From Tautonia marina (GTDB taxonomy: Bacteria; Planctomycetota; Planctomycetia; Isosphaerales; Isosphaeraceae), in NCBI RefSeq assembly GCF_009177065.1, contig NZ_WEZF01000026.1, positions 46,212 through 110,211 on the forward strand: a DNA stretch of 64,000 nucleotides, written 5' to 3'. How positions within the stretch are numbered: the stretch's first letter is position 1; each line of letters opens with the position of its first letter. This document shows, one piece after another, positions 46,725-56,457 of this stretch. Under the pieces are notes generated by a model. The model was not told the DNA's origin. It saw only the letters and a program-made list of their open reading frames with translations, and searched no databases. A program made the translations under genes and the position numbers.

Positions 46725-48116
46725 TCAGAACAGCGTATGCAGCGGTGTTCCTTCCGCCAACGGATAGGGACGACGTTGCAGGTCATGGATCAGGGTTTCG
46801 TGATGAACCCCAAGACTGTGATGGAGCGTGGCGATCAGGTCGCCCGGTGTGACCGGATCGCTCGTCGGATAGGCTCCGATCGCGTCGGAGGCCCCCAACA
46901 CCTGACCGCCTTGAATCCCTCCCCCGGCCAGCACGACACTGAAACAATGGGGCCAGTGATCGCGGCCTGCGTTTTTGTTGAATCGAGGAGTTCGGCCAAA
47001 CTCTCCCATCAGGATGACGAGCGTTTCATCGAGCAATCCACGGTCATGCAGGTCTTCGAGCAGGGCGCTGAAGGCCGCGTCGGTCGGCGGCATCAGTTCG
47101 GTTTCCGACCAGGAAAGATGGTTCCGGTGGGTGTCGTATCCTTGCCCACCCTTGCCGCCATCGTGCCGGACCCAGTTGACGTGCACGAGCCGCACCCCGG
47201 CCTCGACCATCCGACGCGCCAGTAAGACCGACTGGCCGAACACATGCCTGCCGTAGCGATCGCGCACCGCTTCGGGTTCTGCCTCGATGTCGAAGGCCCG
47301 CCGGGCCTCGGGAGAGGAGATGAGGTCGAAGGCCGCTTGCGCATAGGCATCAAACTCAGAGACTCCCGCCGTCCGGGTAAGATGCTCGGCCGTGCCTTCC
47401 ACGACGCTCAGCAATTGCCGACGCCCTCCAAACCGCTCCGCCTTCATTCCCGCGGGCGGACTGACCGCTCCGGGGTCGTAATCGAACAGGTTCGGGTCAC
47501 TATTGATCCGGTACGGGTCGAACGCCGCGCCGAGAAACCCCGCATGCTGCCCCGATCGCTCCGGCCCGTTCGGTTGCATCGCTTCGGGAAGCATGACGAA
47601 GGGGGGCACGCCCGGCGTCGGGCCGAGGATCTTCGCCAGGGCCGACCCCGGATGCGGACGATCGGCGCGGCTCATGAACCCCGAGTCACGCACCGGCCGG
47701 GCAATCGGGCTTCCGACCATCATCCAGTAGGCCGCCGCCGGGTGATTGGCCTGCGGATGCTGCACCGACCGCACGATGGCGAACCGATCGGCCAGCCGAG
47801 CCGTTCGGGGCATCTGGTCGGCGATCATCACGCCGGGCACGTTCGTTGCGATCGGACGGAAGGTTCCGCGAATCTCCTCCGGAGCCTCGGGCTTGAGGTC
47901 GAACGTGTCGAGATGCGACGGCCCCCCCGAGAGGAACAGGATGATCACCGATCGCGCCTTGCCTGGCTTCCGACCCCGGCCGGCCGCCTCGTCCTGCGCC
48001 CGGAGCAATCGAGGAAGCGTCAATCCTCCCAGACCGAGGGCCCCGATCCGCATTGCCTCTCGTCGCGAGGGGCCCGAGGCCACGAGTCGACCGTCAGCGG
48101 CTTTGATCCGGATCAT
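46725..48116 (-). CDS. DUF1501 family Tat-exported protein
   Basis: 463 residues. The N-terminus has a Tat-type signal SRREAMRIGALGLGGLTLPRLL. RSVIILFLSGGPSHLDTFDLKPEAP opens the sulfatase/phosphatase-like fold of DUF1501. FGRTPRFNKNAGRDHWPHCFSVVLAGGGIQGGQVLG is its C-terminal signature. These alkaline-phosphatase-like proteins are abundant in planctomycetes, usually beside DUF1549/DUF1553 genes; no such partner is in the window. Function is unknown. Confidence 0.9.
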   Translation of the reverse strand: MIRIKAADGRLVASGPSRREAMRIGALGLGGLTLPRLLRAQDEAAGRGRKPGKARSVIILFLSGGPSHLDTFDLKPEAPEEIRGTFRPIATNVPGVMIADQMPRTARLADRFAIVRSVQHPQANHPAAAYWMMVGSPIARPVRDSGFMSRADRPHPGSALAKILGPTPGVPPFVMLPEAMQPNGPERSGQHAGFLGAAFDPYRINSDPNLFDYDPGAVSPPAGMKAERFGGRRQLLSVVEGTAEHLTRTAGVSEFDAYAQAAFDLISSPEARRAFDIEAEPEAVRDRYGRHVFGQSVLLARRMVEAGVRLVHVNWVRHDGGKGGQGYDTHRNHLSWSETELMPPTDAAFSALLEDLHDRGLLDETLVILMGEFGRTPRFNKNAGRDHWPHCFSVVLAGGGIQGGQVLGASDAIGAYPTSDPVTPGDLIATLHHSLGVHHETLIHDLQRRPYPLAEGTPLHTLF

Positions 48117-48925
48117 CGCGCTGGTCCCTCAGAAATCGTCCGCGCGGTTCTGCTCCGATCGCTCACGCTGACCGTGATTGTGGCCCACGGGGCATCACTG
48201 TGCAACGGTCGATCGTTCTGGATCGTTCCGCGATGATTGCCCCACGTTTCCAGGTCAAGCCAGGCCTCGATACCCAAAGAGCGACCACAAACAATCCGTT
48301 CCTGCCGATTCTTGATTTTTAAGGATGTATCGGTATCTTGACTCAGCCAGAGGGGTGTGTCATTGTAAACTCGCCTGTTCAACTTCGCGCCAACAAACTG
48401 ATCCTGATTTTCGGGTTTGACGAACGCAAGGATTCATTTGGGTGTTGTTCCTGGTCCGTTCCCAAGGACCCGGAATGGTCTTTCGTACCGGCGTTTCTCC
48501 GCCTCCCAACCTTTGCTGCCCGTTCCCGTTCCTTCCGTGTGATCCTCAAAGGACCTGACTCACTCCGCTCCCGAGACCCGTACCAAGGAATCACTCGACG
48601 CTTGCGATTGCGCTCTGCCCGCCTGGGCCGAGATCTCGTCCGAGGATTCGTTTGAGTCTTCAGGCGTGATTCGGAAAACCTCCCTCTCCCTTCCCGTGCC
48701 TGGGTGGTGGGTTGGTCGATCGATCGATCCGAGCTTGAGCGTTGGTTGATCGTTTTCCTCTTGAACTCCGTGCGGCCGAGATTCGGGCCGCTTCGGACGC
48801 TCGTTCTGCTGCGCCCTGCCCCCCCACTGTGACCTCTGGAGAATTGCCGGGTGGCCGTGCCACGGTGGAGTGGTTTCCGGCACTCAGGTCGCGATGCTCC
48901 AGAGTCCCTCGGAACCTCGCGTCTC
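48117..48925. other. long region without a convincing gene before a lipoprotein gene
   Basis: No frame in these ~810 bases looks coding. The frames at 48338-48655 (plus) and 48379-48927 (minus) are low-complexity, Arg/Ser-rich and overlap each other. AT-rich sequence near 48300-48370 should hold promoters for the divergent genes, but I cannot pick a hexamer pair. Confidence 0.5.
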
Positions 48926-49381
48926 ATGAATCATCGCGCCACAAGATCCTTCTGCCGATGGACCCTCGTCGCCACCCTGACCATCGCCTATGCCTCCGGG
49001 TGCGGAGGGGGTGACGGTCTGCAACGCATGCCGATCGACGGCACCGTCACCTTCGACGGTCAGCCGTTGGAGGACGGCCGAATTCAGTTCTTCCCCGATC
49101 CCGGCAACGCCGAGCCCATCATGAGCGGCGCGCCGATCACGTCGGGGTCATATTCCATTGCCCAGGTCGATGGGCTCGTTCCCGGCACGTATGTCGTAAG
49201 AATTTCGAGCGCATCGGGCGAAGAAGTCGCTGTTACAGGAGAGGGGGATGCTCAAATGCCCGGGCTCGGCCCGATTCACCCTATTGAGCTGATCCCCTCG
49301 AAGTACAACACCGAATCGACCCTCACCGCGGAGGTCACCTCAAGCGGCTCGAACACCTTCGACTTTTCTCTCGAGAAATGA
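48926..49381 (+). CDS. lipoprotein with transthyretin-like/carboxypeptidase-regulatory domain
   Basis: 151 residues. The signal ends in a lipobox, TIAYASGC, with Cys near residue 25. The body MPIDGTVTFDGQPLEDGRIQ, SGSYSIAQVDGLVPGTYVVR and FDFSLEK fits a Greek-key beta domain of the carboxypeptidase-regulatory type. Planctomycete genomes often encode such a lipoprotein beside a DUF1559 gene, and a DUF1559 gene starts 82 bases downstream here. The two probably form an operon; the role is unknown. Confidence 0.82.
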   Translation: MNHRATRSFCRWTLVATLTIAYASGCGGGDGLQRMPIDGTVTFDGQPLEDGRIQFFPDPGNAEPIMSGAPITSGSYSIAQVDGLVPGTYVVRISSASGEEVAVTGEGDAQMPGLGPIHPIELIPSKYNTESTLTAEVTSSGSNTFDFSLEK

Positions 49382-49462
49382 CCACCCACCGGGTGGGACC
49401 GAAACCCCTCTCGCTCCGTTCGCTCCCGTCCTTTGACCTTGCACTCGCAAGAGGAGTTCCCG

Positions 49463-50473
49463 ATGCGTCGACTTCGCTCAGGATTCACGCTCATCGAATT
49501 GCTGGTTGTCATCGCCATCATCGGCGTCCTGATTGCGCTGCTGCTGCCCGCGGTTCAAAGCGCCCGAGAGGCGGCCCGCCGTGCTCAGTGTGTCAATAAT
49601 CTGAAGCAAATCGGCATCGCCATGCATAATTATCATGACATGGCGGGAGTCTTGCCTCCGGGGCACCGCACGGCCGTTTTCGGCACGTTTCAGGTCTACA
49701 TCCTGCCCTACATTGAGCAGGTGAACATGTACAATTCGTATAACCAGTATGGCCGTTACTGGTCTCCCGGGACCACCTCGGGTGGTGGCAACGGCCCGGC
49801 GAATCAGCTCCGCTATGGCAGCCCCCCGAACCTGACCGTGACCCGATCGATCGTCAACAACCTGCTTTGCCCGAGCGACGGCGAGAAGCCCTCCGACCGA
49901 TCGATCTATAACGGCATCACCTGGCACAACTACGCCGTCAACTTCGGCAATGGCGACATTTACCAGTCGCTCGGCACCGTAGGCGGCGGTTACACCGTGG
50001 GCATCTACCCCGACGCCCCCTGGCTCGGCGCCGCCTTCTCCGATGCCGATACTACCCAGCGCTTCTATCCCTCGCGCGGCCGCTGCTACGGCTTCGCCGA
50101 CTTCCGCGACGGAACCTCCAACACGCTCCTGGCCGGCGAACTCATCAAGGGCATGGGGGCCGACCTCCGCGGCTTTACCTGGTGGGGCGACGCTGTCAGC
50201 GCCTCGACCTACCTGAGCCCCAACAGCTCCCTGCCCGACGTCCAGAACAGCGCCGGCTATTGCCGGTCGCTCGTCGACGGAAACCCGCCTTGCGTCGTCG
50301 CGACCACCTCTCAGCCTCCCACCTATGCCTTCCGCAGCCGGCATCCCGGCGGCGTGAACATGGTCTTCGGCGACGGTAGTGTTCGCTTCATCAAGAACAC
50401 GATTAACCTGTTCACCTGGCGAGCGCTTGGGACCACCCGAGGCGGAGAAGTTCTCAGCGCCGACCAGTTGTGA
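49463..50473 (+). CDS. DUF1559 family protein, complete (pilin-like signal, H-x9-DG C-terminus)
   Basis: 336 residues. The N-terminus has the type IV pilin-like signal [20 protein letters not shown] followed by [19 protein letters not shown] and [15 protein letters not shown]. The C-terminus carries [20 protein letters not shown] and [12 protein letters not shown], as in the fragment at 1-365. Export through a prepilin peptidase pathway is likely; function is not known. ATG 49463 follows AGAGGAG. It shares a direction with the lipoprotein gene and ends before a strong hairpin terminator. Confidence 0.95.
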   Translation: MRRLRSGFTLIELLVVIAIIGVLIALLLPAVQSAREAARRAQCVNNLKQIGIAMHNYHDMAGVLPPGHRTAVFGTFQVYILPYIEQVNMYNSYNQYGRYWSPGTTSGGGNGPANQLRYGSPPNLTVTRSIVNNLLCPSDGEKPSDRSIYNGITWHNYAVNFGNGDIYQSLGTVGGGYTVGIYPDAPWLGAAFSDADTTQRFYPSRGRCYGFADFRDGTSNTLLAGELIKGMGADLRGFTWWGDAVSASTYLSPNSSLPDVQNSAGYCRSLVDGNPPCVVATTSQPPTYAFRSRHPGGVNMVFGDGSVRFIKNTINLFTWRALGTTRGGEVLSADQL

Positions 50474-50499
50474 TCGTTCCCCCTTCGAGAACGTGATCG

Positions 50500-50534
50500 C
50501 CGCGCCGGCTTCGGGATTCCTGAAGCCGGCGCGG
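50500..50534 (+). terminator. hairpin terminator after the DUF1559 gene
   Basis: CCGCGCCGGCTTC (50500-50512) pairs perfectly with GAAGCCGGCGCGG (50522-50534) around a 9-base loop, then TTCTC follows. It ends the lipoprotein-DUF1559 pair 26 bases after the stop. Confidence 0.65.
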
Positions 50535-50659
50535 TTCTCATTCCGGGTGTGATGTCCCCCTTGAATCGCTCGGTCTCGCCATGATCCAATAGCACTCGAT
50601 GCCGCTTCGGAATCGGGGCCCGAGCCCCCGAACGTCCCTGAACGAATCGAGCCCGACTC

Positions 50660-51544
50660 ATGGCCACCGTCACCGACCTCTCGCAGTCCCAAGGGCCTGT
50701 CGGCGACCTCTTCGCCGAGGCCCTCCGCGCCGACCCCGACCGCTTCCGCCTCTCCGACGATCAGGTTCGGTTCTACCACGAGAACGGCTACCTGCCCGGC
50801 GTTCGCATTCTCGACGAGGCCCAGGTCGAGGCCCTTCGCCAGGAACTGGCCGAGTGGTTCGATCCCGACCACCCCGGCCGAGACCTCTGGTACGAGTATC
50901 ACAGCAACGAATCGGCCGATCCGGACCGCGTCCTCTTTCACGCGCTCGGCGCCTGGCGGATCAAACCGGGCTTTCACGATCTGCTCTGGAATCCAGCCTT
51001 CACCGTTCCCGCCTCGCAACTGCTTGGCGGCGCTGTCCGGTTCTGGCACGATCAACTCTTTTGCAAGCCCGCCAAGCACGGCGGCGTGGTCGCCTGGCAC
51101 CAGGACTATTCCTACTGGACCCGCACGATCCCGATGGCCCACCTGACCTGCTGGATCGGCCTCGACGATAGCACCATCGACAACGGCTGCGTCCACTATG
51201 TACCTGGCAGCCACCGCTGGCCCCTCTTGCCCATTACGGGCCTTGCCGGGGATATGGAGGCGATTCGAGAGGTCCTCGACGACGAGCAATGGGCCATGTT
51301 CCAGAATCCCGTCGCCGTCGAGTTGAAGGCGGGCGAGGCCACGTTCCATCATCCGTTGATGGTCCACGGCTCCTTCGCCAATCGGACCGATCGCCCCCGT
51401 CGCGCCACCGTCATCAACGTCTTTCGAGACGGCGTTCGTTCCGACACCAACGACGTTCTTCTCGACGGCGTTCCCCCGATTCCCCAGGGAGCCCCGATGA
51501 ACGGGCCGTTTTTCCCCTTGCTGTACGATCCAGCCGGGCGTTGA
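50660..51544 (+). CDS. phytanoyl-CoA dioxygenase (PhyH) family protein
   Basis: 294 residues with the PhyH/Fe(II)-2-oxoglutarate fold. [14 protein letters not shown] holds the metal-binding HxD, and [21 protein letters not shown] the second His and the 2-oxoglutarate Arg. [22 protein letters not shown] at the start is also typical. Such enzymes hydroxylate small molecules; the substrate cannot be read off. No signal peptide. It precedes a GT2 glycosyltransferase and a sulfotransferase. Confidence 0.88.
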   Translation: MATVTDLSQSQGPVGDLFAEALRADPDRFRLSDDQVRFYHENGYLPGVRILDEAQVEALRQELAEWFDPDHPGRDLWYEYHSNESADPDRVLFHALGAWRIKPGFHDLLWNPAFTVPASQLLGGAVRFWHDQLFCKPAKHGGVVAWHQDYSYWTRTIPMAHLTCWIGLDDSTIDNGCVHYVPGSHRWPLLPITGLAGDMEAIREVLDDEQWAMFQNPVAVELKAGEATFHHPLMVHGSFANRTDRPRRATVINVFRDGVRSDTNDVLLDGVPPIPQGAPMNGPFFPLLYDPAGR

Positions 51545-51781
51545 TACCCACACGCCCGGTTAGTCCTGGCCACACGAGGGGGTGATCAACCCTCGACCGG
51601 CCACCCGCTTCGACCGTCACAGTTCGCCGATCGATCCGTGATACCCAGACACGGTCCCGAGCCTTGGCAGGCGATTGCAGGGGCCTCTGTTGATTCCTAC
51701 GCTCGGGCCTTCGTTGGTCCGTCCTCCCCGGCCTCTTGCAGACTCGGCCGGTGATTGGGAGCCGATGCGCAAGAGGATCGA

Positions 51782-52837
51782 GTGAAACGCCTTGCGATTG
51801 TGATTCTGAACTATCGAACCCCTCAGATGGTGCGCGATTGCCTGGCCTCGCTCCAGAGTGAAGTCGATCCGCTCCAGGATCGGGTGGTGGTCGTCGATAA
51901 TGCCTCCGGCGACGCTTCGGTCGAACAAATCCGACAGGCCATCGACGAACATCACTGGCACGACTGGGTTGACCTCCTCCCCTCAGAGGTCAACGGCGGG
52001 TTCTCGGCCGGGAATAATCTGGGCATTCGGGCGGTGGACGCTCGGGCCTATCTTTTGCTGAACAGCGACACGATCGTCCGGCCCGGGGCGATTGCTAGCC
52101 TCCTTGCGGGGCTCGACGCCCATCCCGAGGCCGGGCTCATCGGCCCTCGGCTGGAGTGGCCCGATGGTCAGCCCCAGATCAGTTGCTTTCGGTTCCCCTC
52201 ACCCGCCAGCGAGCTGATTGCCGCCGCCCGGACCGGCCCGGTGACCTCTCTCCTCCGGGCGTTCGACGTGCCGATCCCGGTCTCGGACGAACCCTTCGAA
52301 CCGCAATGGATCAGCTTCGCCTGCGTTCTGGTCCGCCGCGCCGTCATTGATCAGATCGGGCCGATGGACGAGGGGTACTTCATGTACTTCGAGGACATCG
52401 ATTACTGCCGACGCGCTCGTCAGGCCGGTTGGCGCGTCCTCTCCTGGCCCGAGGCCCACGTCGTTCACCTCCGAGGGGGAAGCAGTCCGGTCAAGGAGGA
52501 GATGGCCGCCCGGAAGCGCCCGCGTCCCTATCTCTATGCATCGCGGACACGTTATTTCGCCAAGTTCTACGGCGGGTTCCGGGGAGTGTTCCTCGCCAAT
52601 CTCCTCTGGTATGCTGGTCGGCTTGTCTCGCTCTCCCGAGAAGTCCTTGGCTCGAAGACACCGCACACGTGTGAGGCCGAGGCCCGCGATCTCTGGACCA
52701 ACTGGCGATCTCCGCTCCAGGAATGGCCGCTTCCCCCCGTCCCTTCTCCCAGCCGGAAGCCGCTCGGACCTTCCGATCCCGACTCCATCCCCACTCCCGA
52801 GCCGCTCGCCAAACCCGGCCCACTTCACCATTCATGA
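51782..52837 (+). CDS. GT2 family glycosyltransferase (WbbL/rhamnosyltransferase-like)
   Basis: 351 residues. LAIVILNYRTPQMVRDCLASL is the GT2 opening, EVNGGFSAGNNLGIR is the WbbL/RfbF-type segment, LLLNSDTIVR is the DXD-like site, and DEGYFMYFEDIDYCRRARQAGWRV is the acceptor-side signature with a catalytic Asp. It likely transfers a nucleotide-sugar, possibly a deoxyhexose, to a surface glycan. GTG 51782 follows AGAGGA; the frame to 51755 is not needed. Its stop overlaps the sulfotransferase start by an ATGA, coupling them. Confidence 0.88.
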   Translation: MKRLAIVILNYRTPQMVRDCLASLQSEVDPLQDRVVVVDNASGDASVEQIRQAIDEHHWHDWVDLLPSEVNGGFSAGNNLGIRAVDARAYLLLNSDTIVRPGAIASLLAGLDAHPEAGLIGPRLEWPDGQPQISCFRFPSPASELIAAARTGPVTSLLRAFDVPIPVSDEPFEPQWISFACVLVRRAVIDQIGPMDEGYFMYFEDIDYCRRARQAGWRVLSWPEAHVVHLRGGSSPVKEEMAARKRPRPYLYASRTRYFAKFYGGFRGVFLANLLWYAGRLVSLSREVLGSKTPHTCEAEARDLWTNWRSPLQEWPLPPVPSPSRKPLGPSDPDSIPTPEPLAKPGPLHHS

Positions 52838-53811
52838 CCTTTTCGTATTCTGAACCAATCCTCATGAATACCGCGCCTGACTTCATCATCATTGGGGCCA
52901 TGAAGTGTGCGACCAGCACCCTCCATGAGCAGCTCGCCCGCCAGCCGGGCTTCTTCATGACCGACTTGAAGGAGCCGAACTTTTTTAGCGACGACGACCA
53001 GTACGCCAGGGGGAAAGACTGGTATCTCAGCCTCTTTGCCGACGCCAAGCCCGGCGACCTCCGAGGCGAGTCAAGCACCCACTACACCAAACTTCCCACC
53101 TATCCTCAGACGATCGATCGCCTCCGCGAGCATTGCCCCGACGCAAAGCTCATCTACGTGATGCGGCATCCGATTGATCGTTTAATTTCTCAGTATGTTC
53201 ATGAGTGGTCACAGTGTGTCATCCCGAACCAGATGGGAATTGACGAGGCGATCGACGCTCATCCCGAGCTGATCGCCTATAGCCGCTACACCATGCAGTT
53301 GCTCCCGTATTTCGAAACCTTCGGCAGCGATCGGATTTTGCCGGTCTTCTTCGAGCGAATTGCCTCGGCACCGCAGCCGGAGCTGGAACGAGTCTGCCGA
53401 TTCCTTGGCCACCCGCACACGCCGACCTGGCAGCACGACCTCGACGCGCAGAACGTTTCCAATCAGCGGATGCGAAAAAGCCCGTTGCGTGACGCGATCG
53501 TCGAGGCTCCTGGCCTGAAGCAACTGCGCCGCGCTCTGGTGCCCAAATCGGTGCGTACCTGGGTTCGGGGGCTCTGGACCCTCAAGCAAAAGCCCCGGCT
53601 CTCTCCCAGCCAACTCGCCCGGCTCGTCGATCTGTTCAACGAAGACCTGGCGACGCTCGGCTCCTGGCTTGGTGTTTCCTTGTCCTGCCCGACCTTCAAG
53701 GACACCGTGAAGGCCGGCGGCCTCGAATGGCAAGCCCCCCCCGCTCAGACCTCCACTGCGCCAATCGCCTCCGCTGCCGCCGAGACGCCGAGTACCTCAG
53801 ATCGCTCGTAA
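52834..53811 (+). CDS. sulfotransferase (PAPS-dependent)
   Basis: 325 residues. DFIIIGAMKCATSTLHEQLAR is the 5'-phosphosulfate binding loop, and KLIYVMRHPIDRLISQYVHEW is the 3'-phosphate motif with the RHPxxR start and later Ser. It moves sulfate from PAPS to a glycan or lipid. The ATG at 52834 overlaps the glycosyltransferase stop; the alternative ATG 52864 just before NTAPDFIII would also give a full domain. Coupling to GT2 suggests it sulfates the product of that enzyme. No signal peptide is seen. Confidence 0.86.
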   Translation: MTFSYSEPILMNTAPDFIIIGAMKCATSTLHEQLARQPGFFMTDLKEPNFFSDDDQYARGKDWYLSLFADAKPGDLRGESSTHYTKLPTYPQTIDRLREHCPDAKLIYVMRHPIDRLISQYVHEWSQCVIPNQMGIDEAIDAHPELIAYSRYTMQLLPYFETFGSDRILPVFFERIASAPQPELERVCRFLGHPHTPTWQHDLDAQNVSNQRMRKSPLRDAIVEAPGLKQLRRALVPKSVRTWVRGLWTLKQKPRLSPSQLARLVDLFNEDLATLGSWLGVSLSCPTFKDTVKAGGLEWQAPPAQTSTAPIASAAAETPSTSDRS

Positions 53812-53880
53812 CTCGCCCTCGTGCTCGCCAAACGGGCCGGTACTGGGTGCATGGCGTTGTTCTGACCGAACGATTCTGGC

Positions 53881-53920
53881 CCCCTCTCCCTGGTTTCGGG
53901 GAGAGGGTTGGGGTGAGGGG
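53881..53920. repeat. REP-like palindromic repeat, copy 2, with a further inverted copy
   Basis: CCCCTCTCCC pairs with GGGGAGAGGG, followed by TTGGGGTGAGGGG, matching the element at 8801-8843. About 50 bases downstream CTCACCCCGACCCGCTCTC is a partial copy in the other orientation. Non-coding. Confidence 0.6.
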
Positions 53921-54045
53921 ACTGTGCGTGCGGAGCCGAGCCCAAGGCATTGTTCTGGCCCTGCTCACCCCGACCCGCTCTCACTCGACACGGGGCAGAG
54001 GGGGAACACGCACTCAACCGCCAATGAATGGGCCTGTCCAGCCCC

Positions 54046-55008
54046 TTACTCCTCCGCCTCGACCGGGTTGACGAGTGTCCCGATCCCCTCAATCTCCGCC
54101 GTCACCACCTCTCCCGGTTTCAGGAACCGGCCGCGACCCTTGCCGGTGCCGCCGGGGGTGCCCGTGCCGATGATGTCGCCCGGCTCCAGCGTGATGAACG
54201 AGCTGATGAACGCGATGATCGCCGCGACCGGGAAGATCATCTGCGCGGTCGAGCTGTTCTGCATCTCCTCGTCATCGACCCAGAGCTTGAGCGAAAGCCG
54301 CTGCGGGTCGGTCAGGCTGTCGGCCGACCGGATGCAAGGGCCGATCGGGCAGAACCCATCGTGCCACTTGCCATGCATCCAGTCGAAGAAGGCGTCGCGT
54401 TCGCGCTTCTTCCTCCCCGGATTGGGGCGGAACCCTCGGTCGCTCACGTCGTTGAGCACCGTGTAACCCGCCACATATTTCAGGGCGTCCGCCTCCGAGG
54501 CTCCCCGGCAGGTCTGGCCGATGACCACACCCAGCTCGCACTCCCAGTCGATGCCGTCGGGTGAGATGTTCGGGATCACGATCGGGTCGCCCGACCCGCT
54601 GACCGTCGTTCCCGGCTTGAGGAAAACGTACGGGAACGTCTCGGCCCGCTCGGCCGCGATGTCCCCCACCTCGACGCTATGCTCCGGATAGTTCCTCGCC
54701 AGCATCAGGATCTTGCCCGGCCGCTCGATCGGCGGCAACAGCCTGACCTCGTGCAGCGGCACCGACAGCTCGCTCAAGGTCTCCTCATCGAGCCCCTCAA
54801 CCCATTTCGACAGCTCCCAGGCTGCCCGGTGCGACCGACCGCTCGGTGGCAAGAGGCCGATCAGGTCGTCCGTGTCAAGGATCAAGAGTTCCAGATCCAT
54901 CGCCTCGGTGAACGCCTCGATCGCCTGGTCGAGCGGGACCACGTGATCGTCCATGAAATAGCCGGTCAACGCCACGTCGTCGTCGAGTGCGAAACGGCAA
55001 AGTCGCAT
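54046..55008 (-). CDS. fumarylacetoacetate hydrolase family protein
   Basis: 320 residues. After an N-terminal cap domain, ILMLARNYPEHSVEVGD opens the FAH-fold core; IDWECELGVVIGQT contains two of the metal-binding acids and VLNDVSDRGFR the third. LEPGDIIGTGTPGGTGKGRGRFLKPGEVV is the usual substrate-loop signature. Family enzymes cleave C-C bonds in acylpyruvates or hydrate 2-keto acids, so the substrate is open. ATG 55008 follows GAGG; a longer frame to 55101 is unneeded. Confidence 0.9.
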   Translation of the reverse strand: MRLCRFALDDDVALTGYFMDDHVVPLDQAIEAFTEAMDLELLILDTDDLIGLLPPSGRSHRAAWELSKWVEGLDEETLSELSVPLHEVRLLPPIERPGKILMLARNYPEHSVEVGDIAAERAETFPYVFLKPGTTVSGSGDPIVIPNISPDGIDWECELGVVIGQTCRGASEADALKYVAGYTVLNDVSDRGFRPNPGRKKRERDAFFDWMHGKWHDGFCPIGPCIRSADSLTDPQRLSLKLWVDDEEMQNSSTAQMIFPVAAIIAFISSFITLEPGDIIGTGTPGGTGKGRGRFLKPGEVVTAEIEGIGTLVNPVEAEE

Positions 55009-55250
55009 CGGGCAACCTCGTTCCCTGGTCCCGAAGAGGAAAGATGACAGATCCTTCCGAGGGGAGCGCATTAAATTACCCCCGAGACCCGTTCCCGGCA
55101 ATGCTCACCTCGCCTCAGTTGCGAACCACGCTATAGTCACCTCTGGACTGGGCCCTTCGGACTGGCCCAACCTTGGTCTCTCGGTTAAGATGATTTTGCA
55201 ATACGATTCTCAATCAATGGGTCGAGGACTCCTTCCGACATCTTCCTGGC

Positions 55251-55595
55251 ATGACTCTCGCTGTCGGTCGTCTCCTCATCGCCTGGTTGCTGGTCGCCTA
55301 CGGGGTTGGAGCCCTGGTAGGACCGGCCCTTCATGCCTTGCCCGGCTGTGATCATCACGACTCGGGTGAGTCCTCCTCGAATGCGCCTGACCCGGTCTCC
55401 CCGACGCACGACGACTGCCTGATCTGCAAAACGATCAACGCCGTCTCGATCCCCCTCGCAATCCCGGCTCCTCCGTTCCCTGAGTCGATCAGAATCGCCG
55501 AGGTTGCAACCCCTCCCCTGACCACCTTGGACAGGCCTATCGGGCTTCATGGCCCTCGCGCCCCTCCCGACAAACGGTCAGCCAGCGCCGCCTGA
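55251..55595 (+). CDS. small Cys/His-rich membrane protein (DUF2946-like)
   Basis: 114 residues. One N-terminal helix (LLIAWLLVAYGVGALVGPAL) is followed by HALPGCDHH, then HDDCLICKTI, with three cysteines and several histidines spaced as in DUF2946-like proteins. These are thought to be exported metal-linked proteins. The C-terminal part is Pro-rich. It lies ahead of an unknown gene and a CobW GTPase, which fits metal homeostasis as an inference from context only. Confidence 0.55.
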   Translation: MTLAVGRLLIAWLLVAYGVGALVGPALHALPGCDHHDSGESSSNAPDPVSPTHDDCLICKTINAVSIPLAIPAPPFPESIRIAEVATPPLTTLDRPIGLHGPRAPPDKRSASAA

Positions 55596-55818
55596 TTTGA
55601 CCGTTCTGTTCTTGAATCCGCCCGAGATCCGATTCTGGGATCACTTCGCGCCGGGCTTGCACGATCTTCCGATGCCACGCCTATCCCCTGCAGGGCGTGT
55701 CGTGTACCGGACGATCACGCGCCCCTCGGTCTTGGTTCCAGGAGTGCTCCCTTCGGCCTTTCGTCCGCCAAGGGTGAGGGGATCCGGGCGCCGGCTCGCA
55801 CTGGGAGGAACGTATTTC

Positions 55819-56457
55819 ATGGCTTTGCCCCTGACCAAACGACGGCTCCGCACCGGAGGCCCCCGAACCGGTTTGCCGATTCCGCCCACCTTACGCCGAG
55901 AGGCCGCCAACCTGCTCGACCTCCAGTTGTGGTGCTGGGGTCTCGACATCCGACGCCCTCAGGGAAACGCCCTGATCGGCTTCGGCTTCCAGCGCATTCC
56001 CGTGGCCGAAGGTGGTCGAGGCACCAGCGCTTATCAAAAACCGCTCGACGAGGGTCGAACGCTCGTGCTCTGGGGTTCGGGCCTTGTCCTGACGGATCCG
56101 ATCGTCGGGGCCATCGGGGTCCGTCGCTTCGAGTTTCGTCTCTCATTCGATCGATCCCCGACGCTGACTTCCGAGCTGCTGGCTGCCGGATCGGTCCCGG
56201 AACTCGGCCCGATCCTCGATCCCGACGATTGTGGCCGGGCCCATCGCCTCGTCCTCTCCGTCTTCGAGGCGATCATCGCCTACGAATCCTGGGCGATCGA
56301 CCACCTTGGCCCGGGCGAACGCCAGCGAGGCATCAACGCCTGGCCGAAACTCCGAATCCCCGCCGAGCAGCTCGTCTCCACCTGGAAAGATATCGCCAAC
56401 CGCTGGCGCGTTGGCATGCCCTTGCAATCCTCTCCGACCCGGACCGACCTCTCATGA
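55819..56457 (+). CDS. hypothetical protein coupled to the CobW GTPase
   Basis: 212 residues, soluble. Segments such as [57 protein letters not shown] and the late [31 protein letters not shown] look conserved rather than random, but I do not recognise the family. ATG 55819 follows GGGAGG; the frame could start as early as 55549. Its stop (ATGA) overlaps the start of the CobW gene, so the pair is translationally coupled. Confidence 0.65.
   Translation: MALPLTKRRLRTGGPRTGLPIPPTLRREAANLLDLQLWCWGLDIRRPQGNALIGFGFQRIPVAEGGRGTSAYQKPLDEGRTLVLWGSGLVLTDPIVGAIGVRRFEFRLSFDRSPTLTSELLAAGSVPELGPILDPDDCGRAHRLVLSVFEAIIAYESWAIDHLGPGERQRGINAWPKLRIPAEQLVSTWKDIANRWRVGMPLQSSPTRTDLS

Noticed and set aside
48113..48382. 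Minus-strand 89-codon frame upstream of the DUF1501 gene
   Set aside because: No recognisable motif and no consistent codon bias; I cannot separate it from leader DNA.
48338..48655. Plus-strand 105-codon frame before the lipoprotein gene
   Set aside because: Low-complexity, without a ribosome site or homologue-like features; overlapped by an equally weak minus-strand frame.
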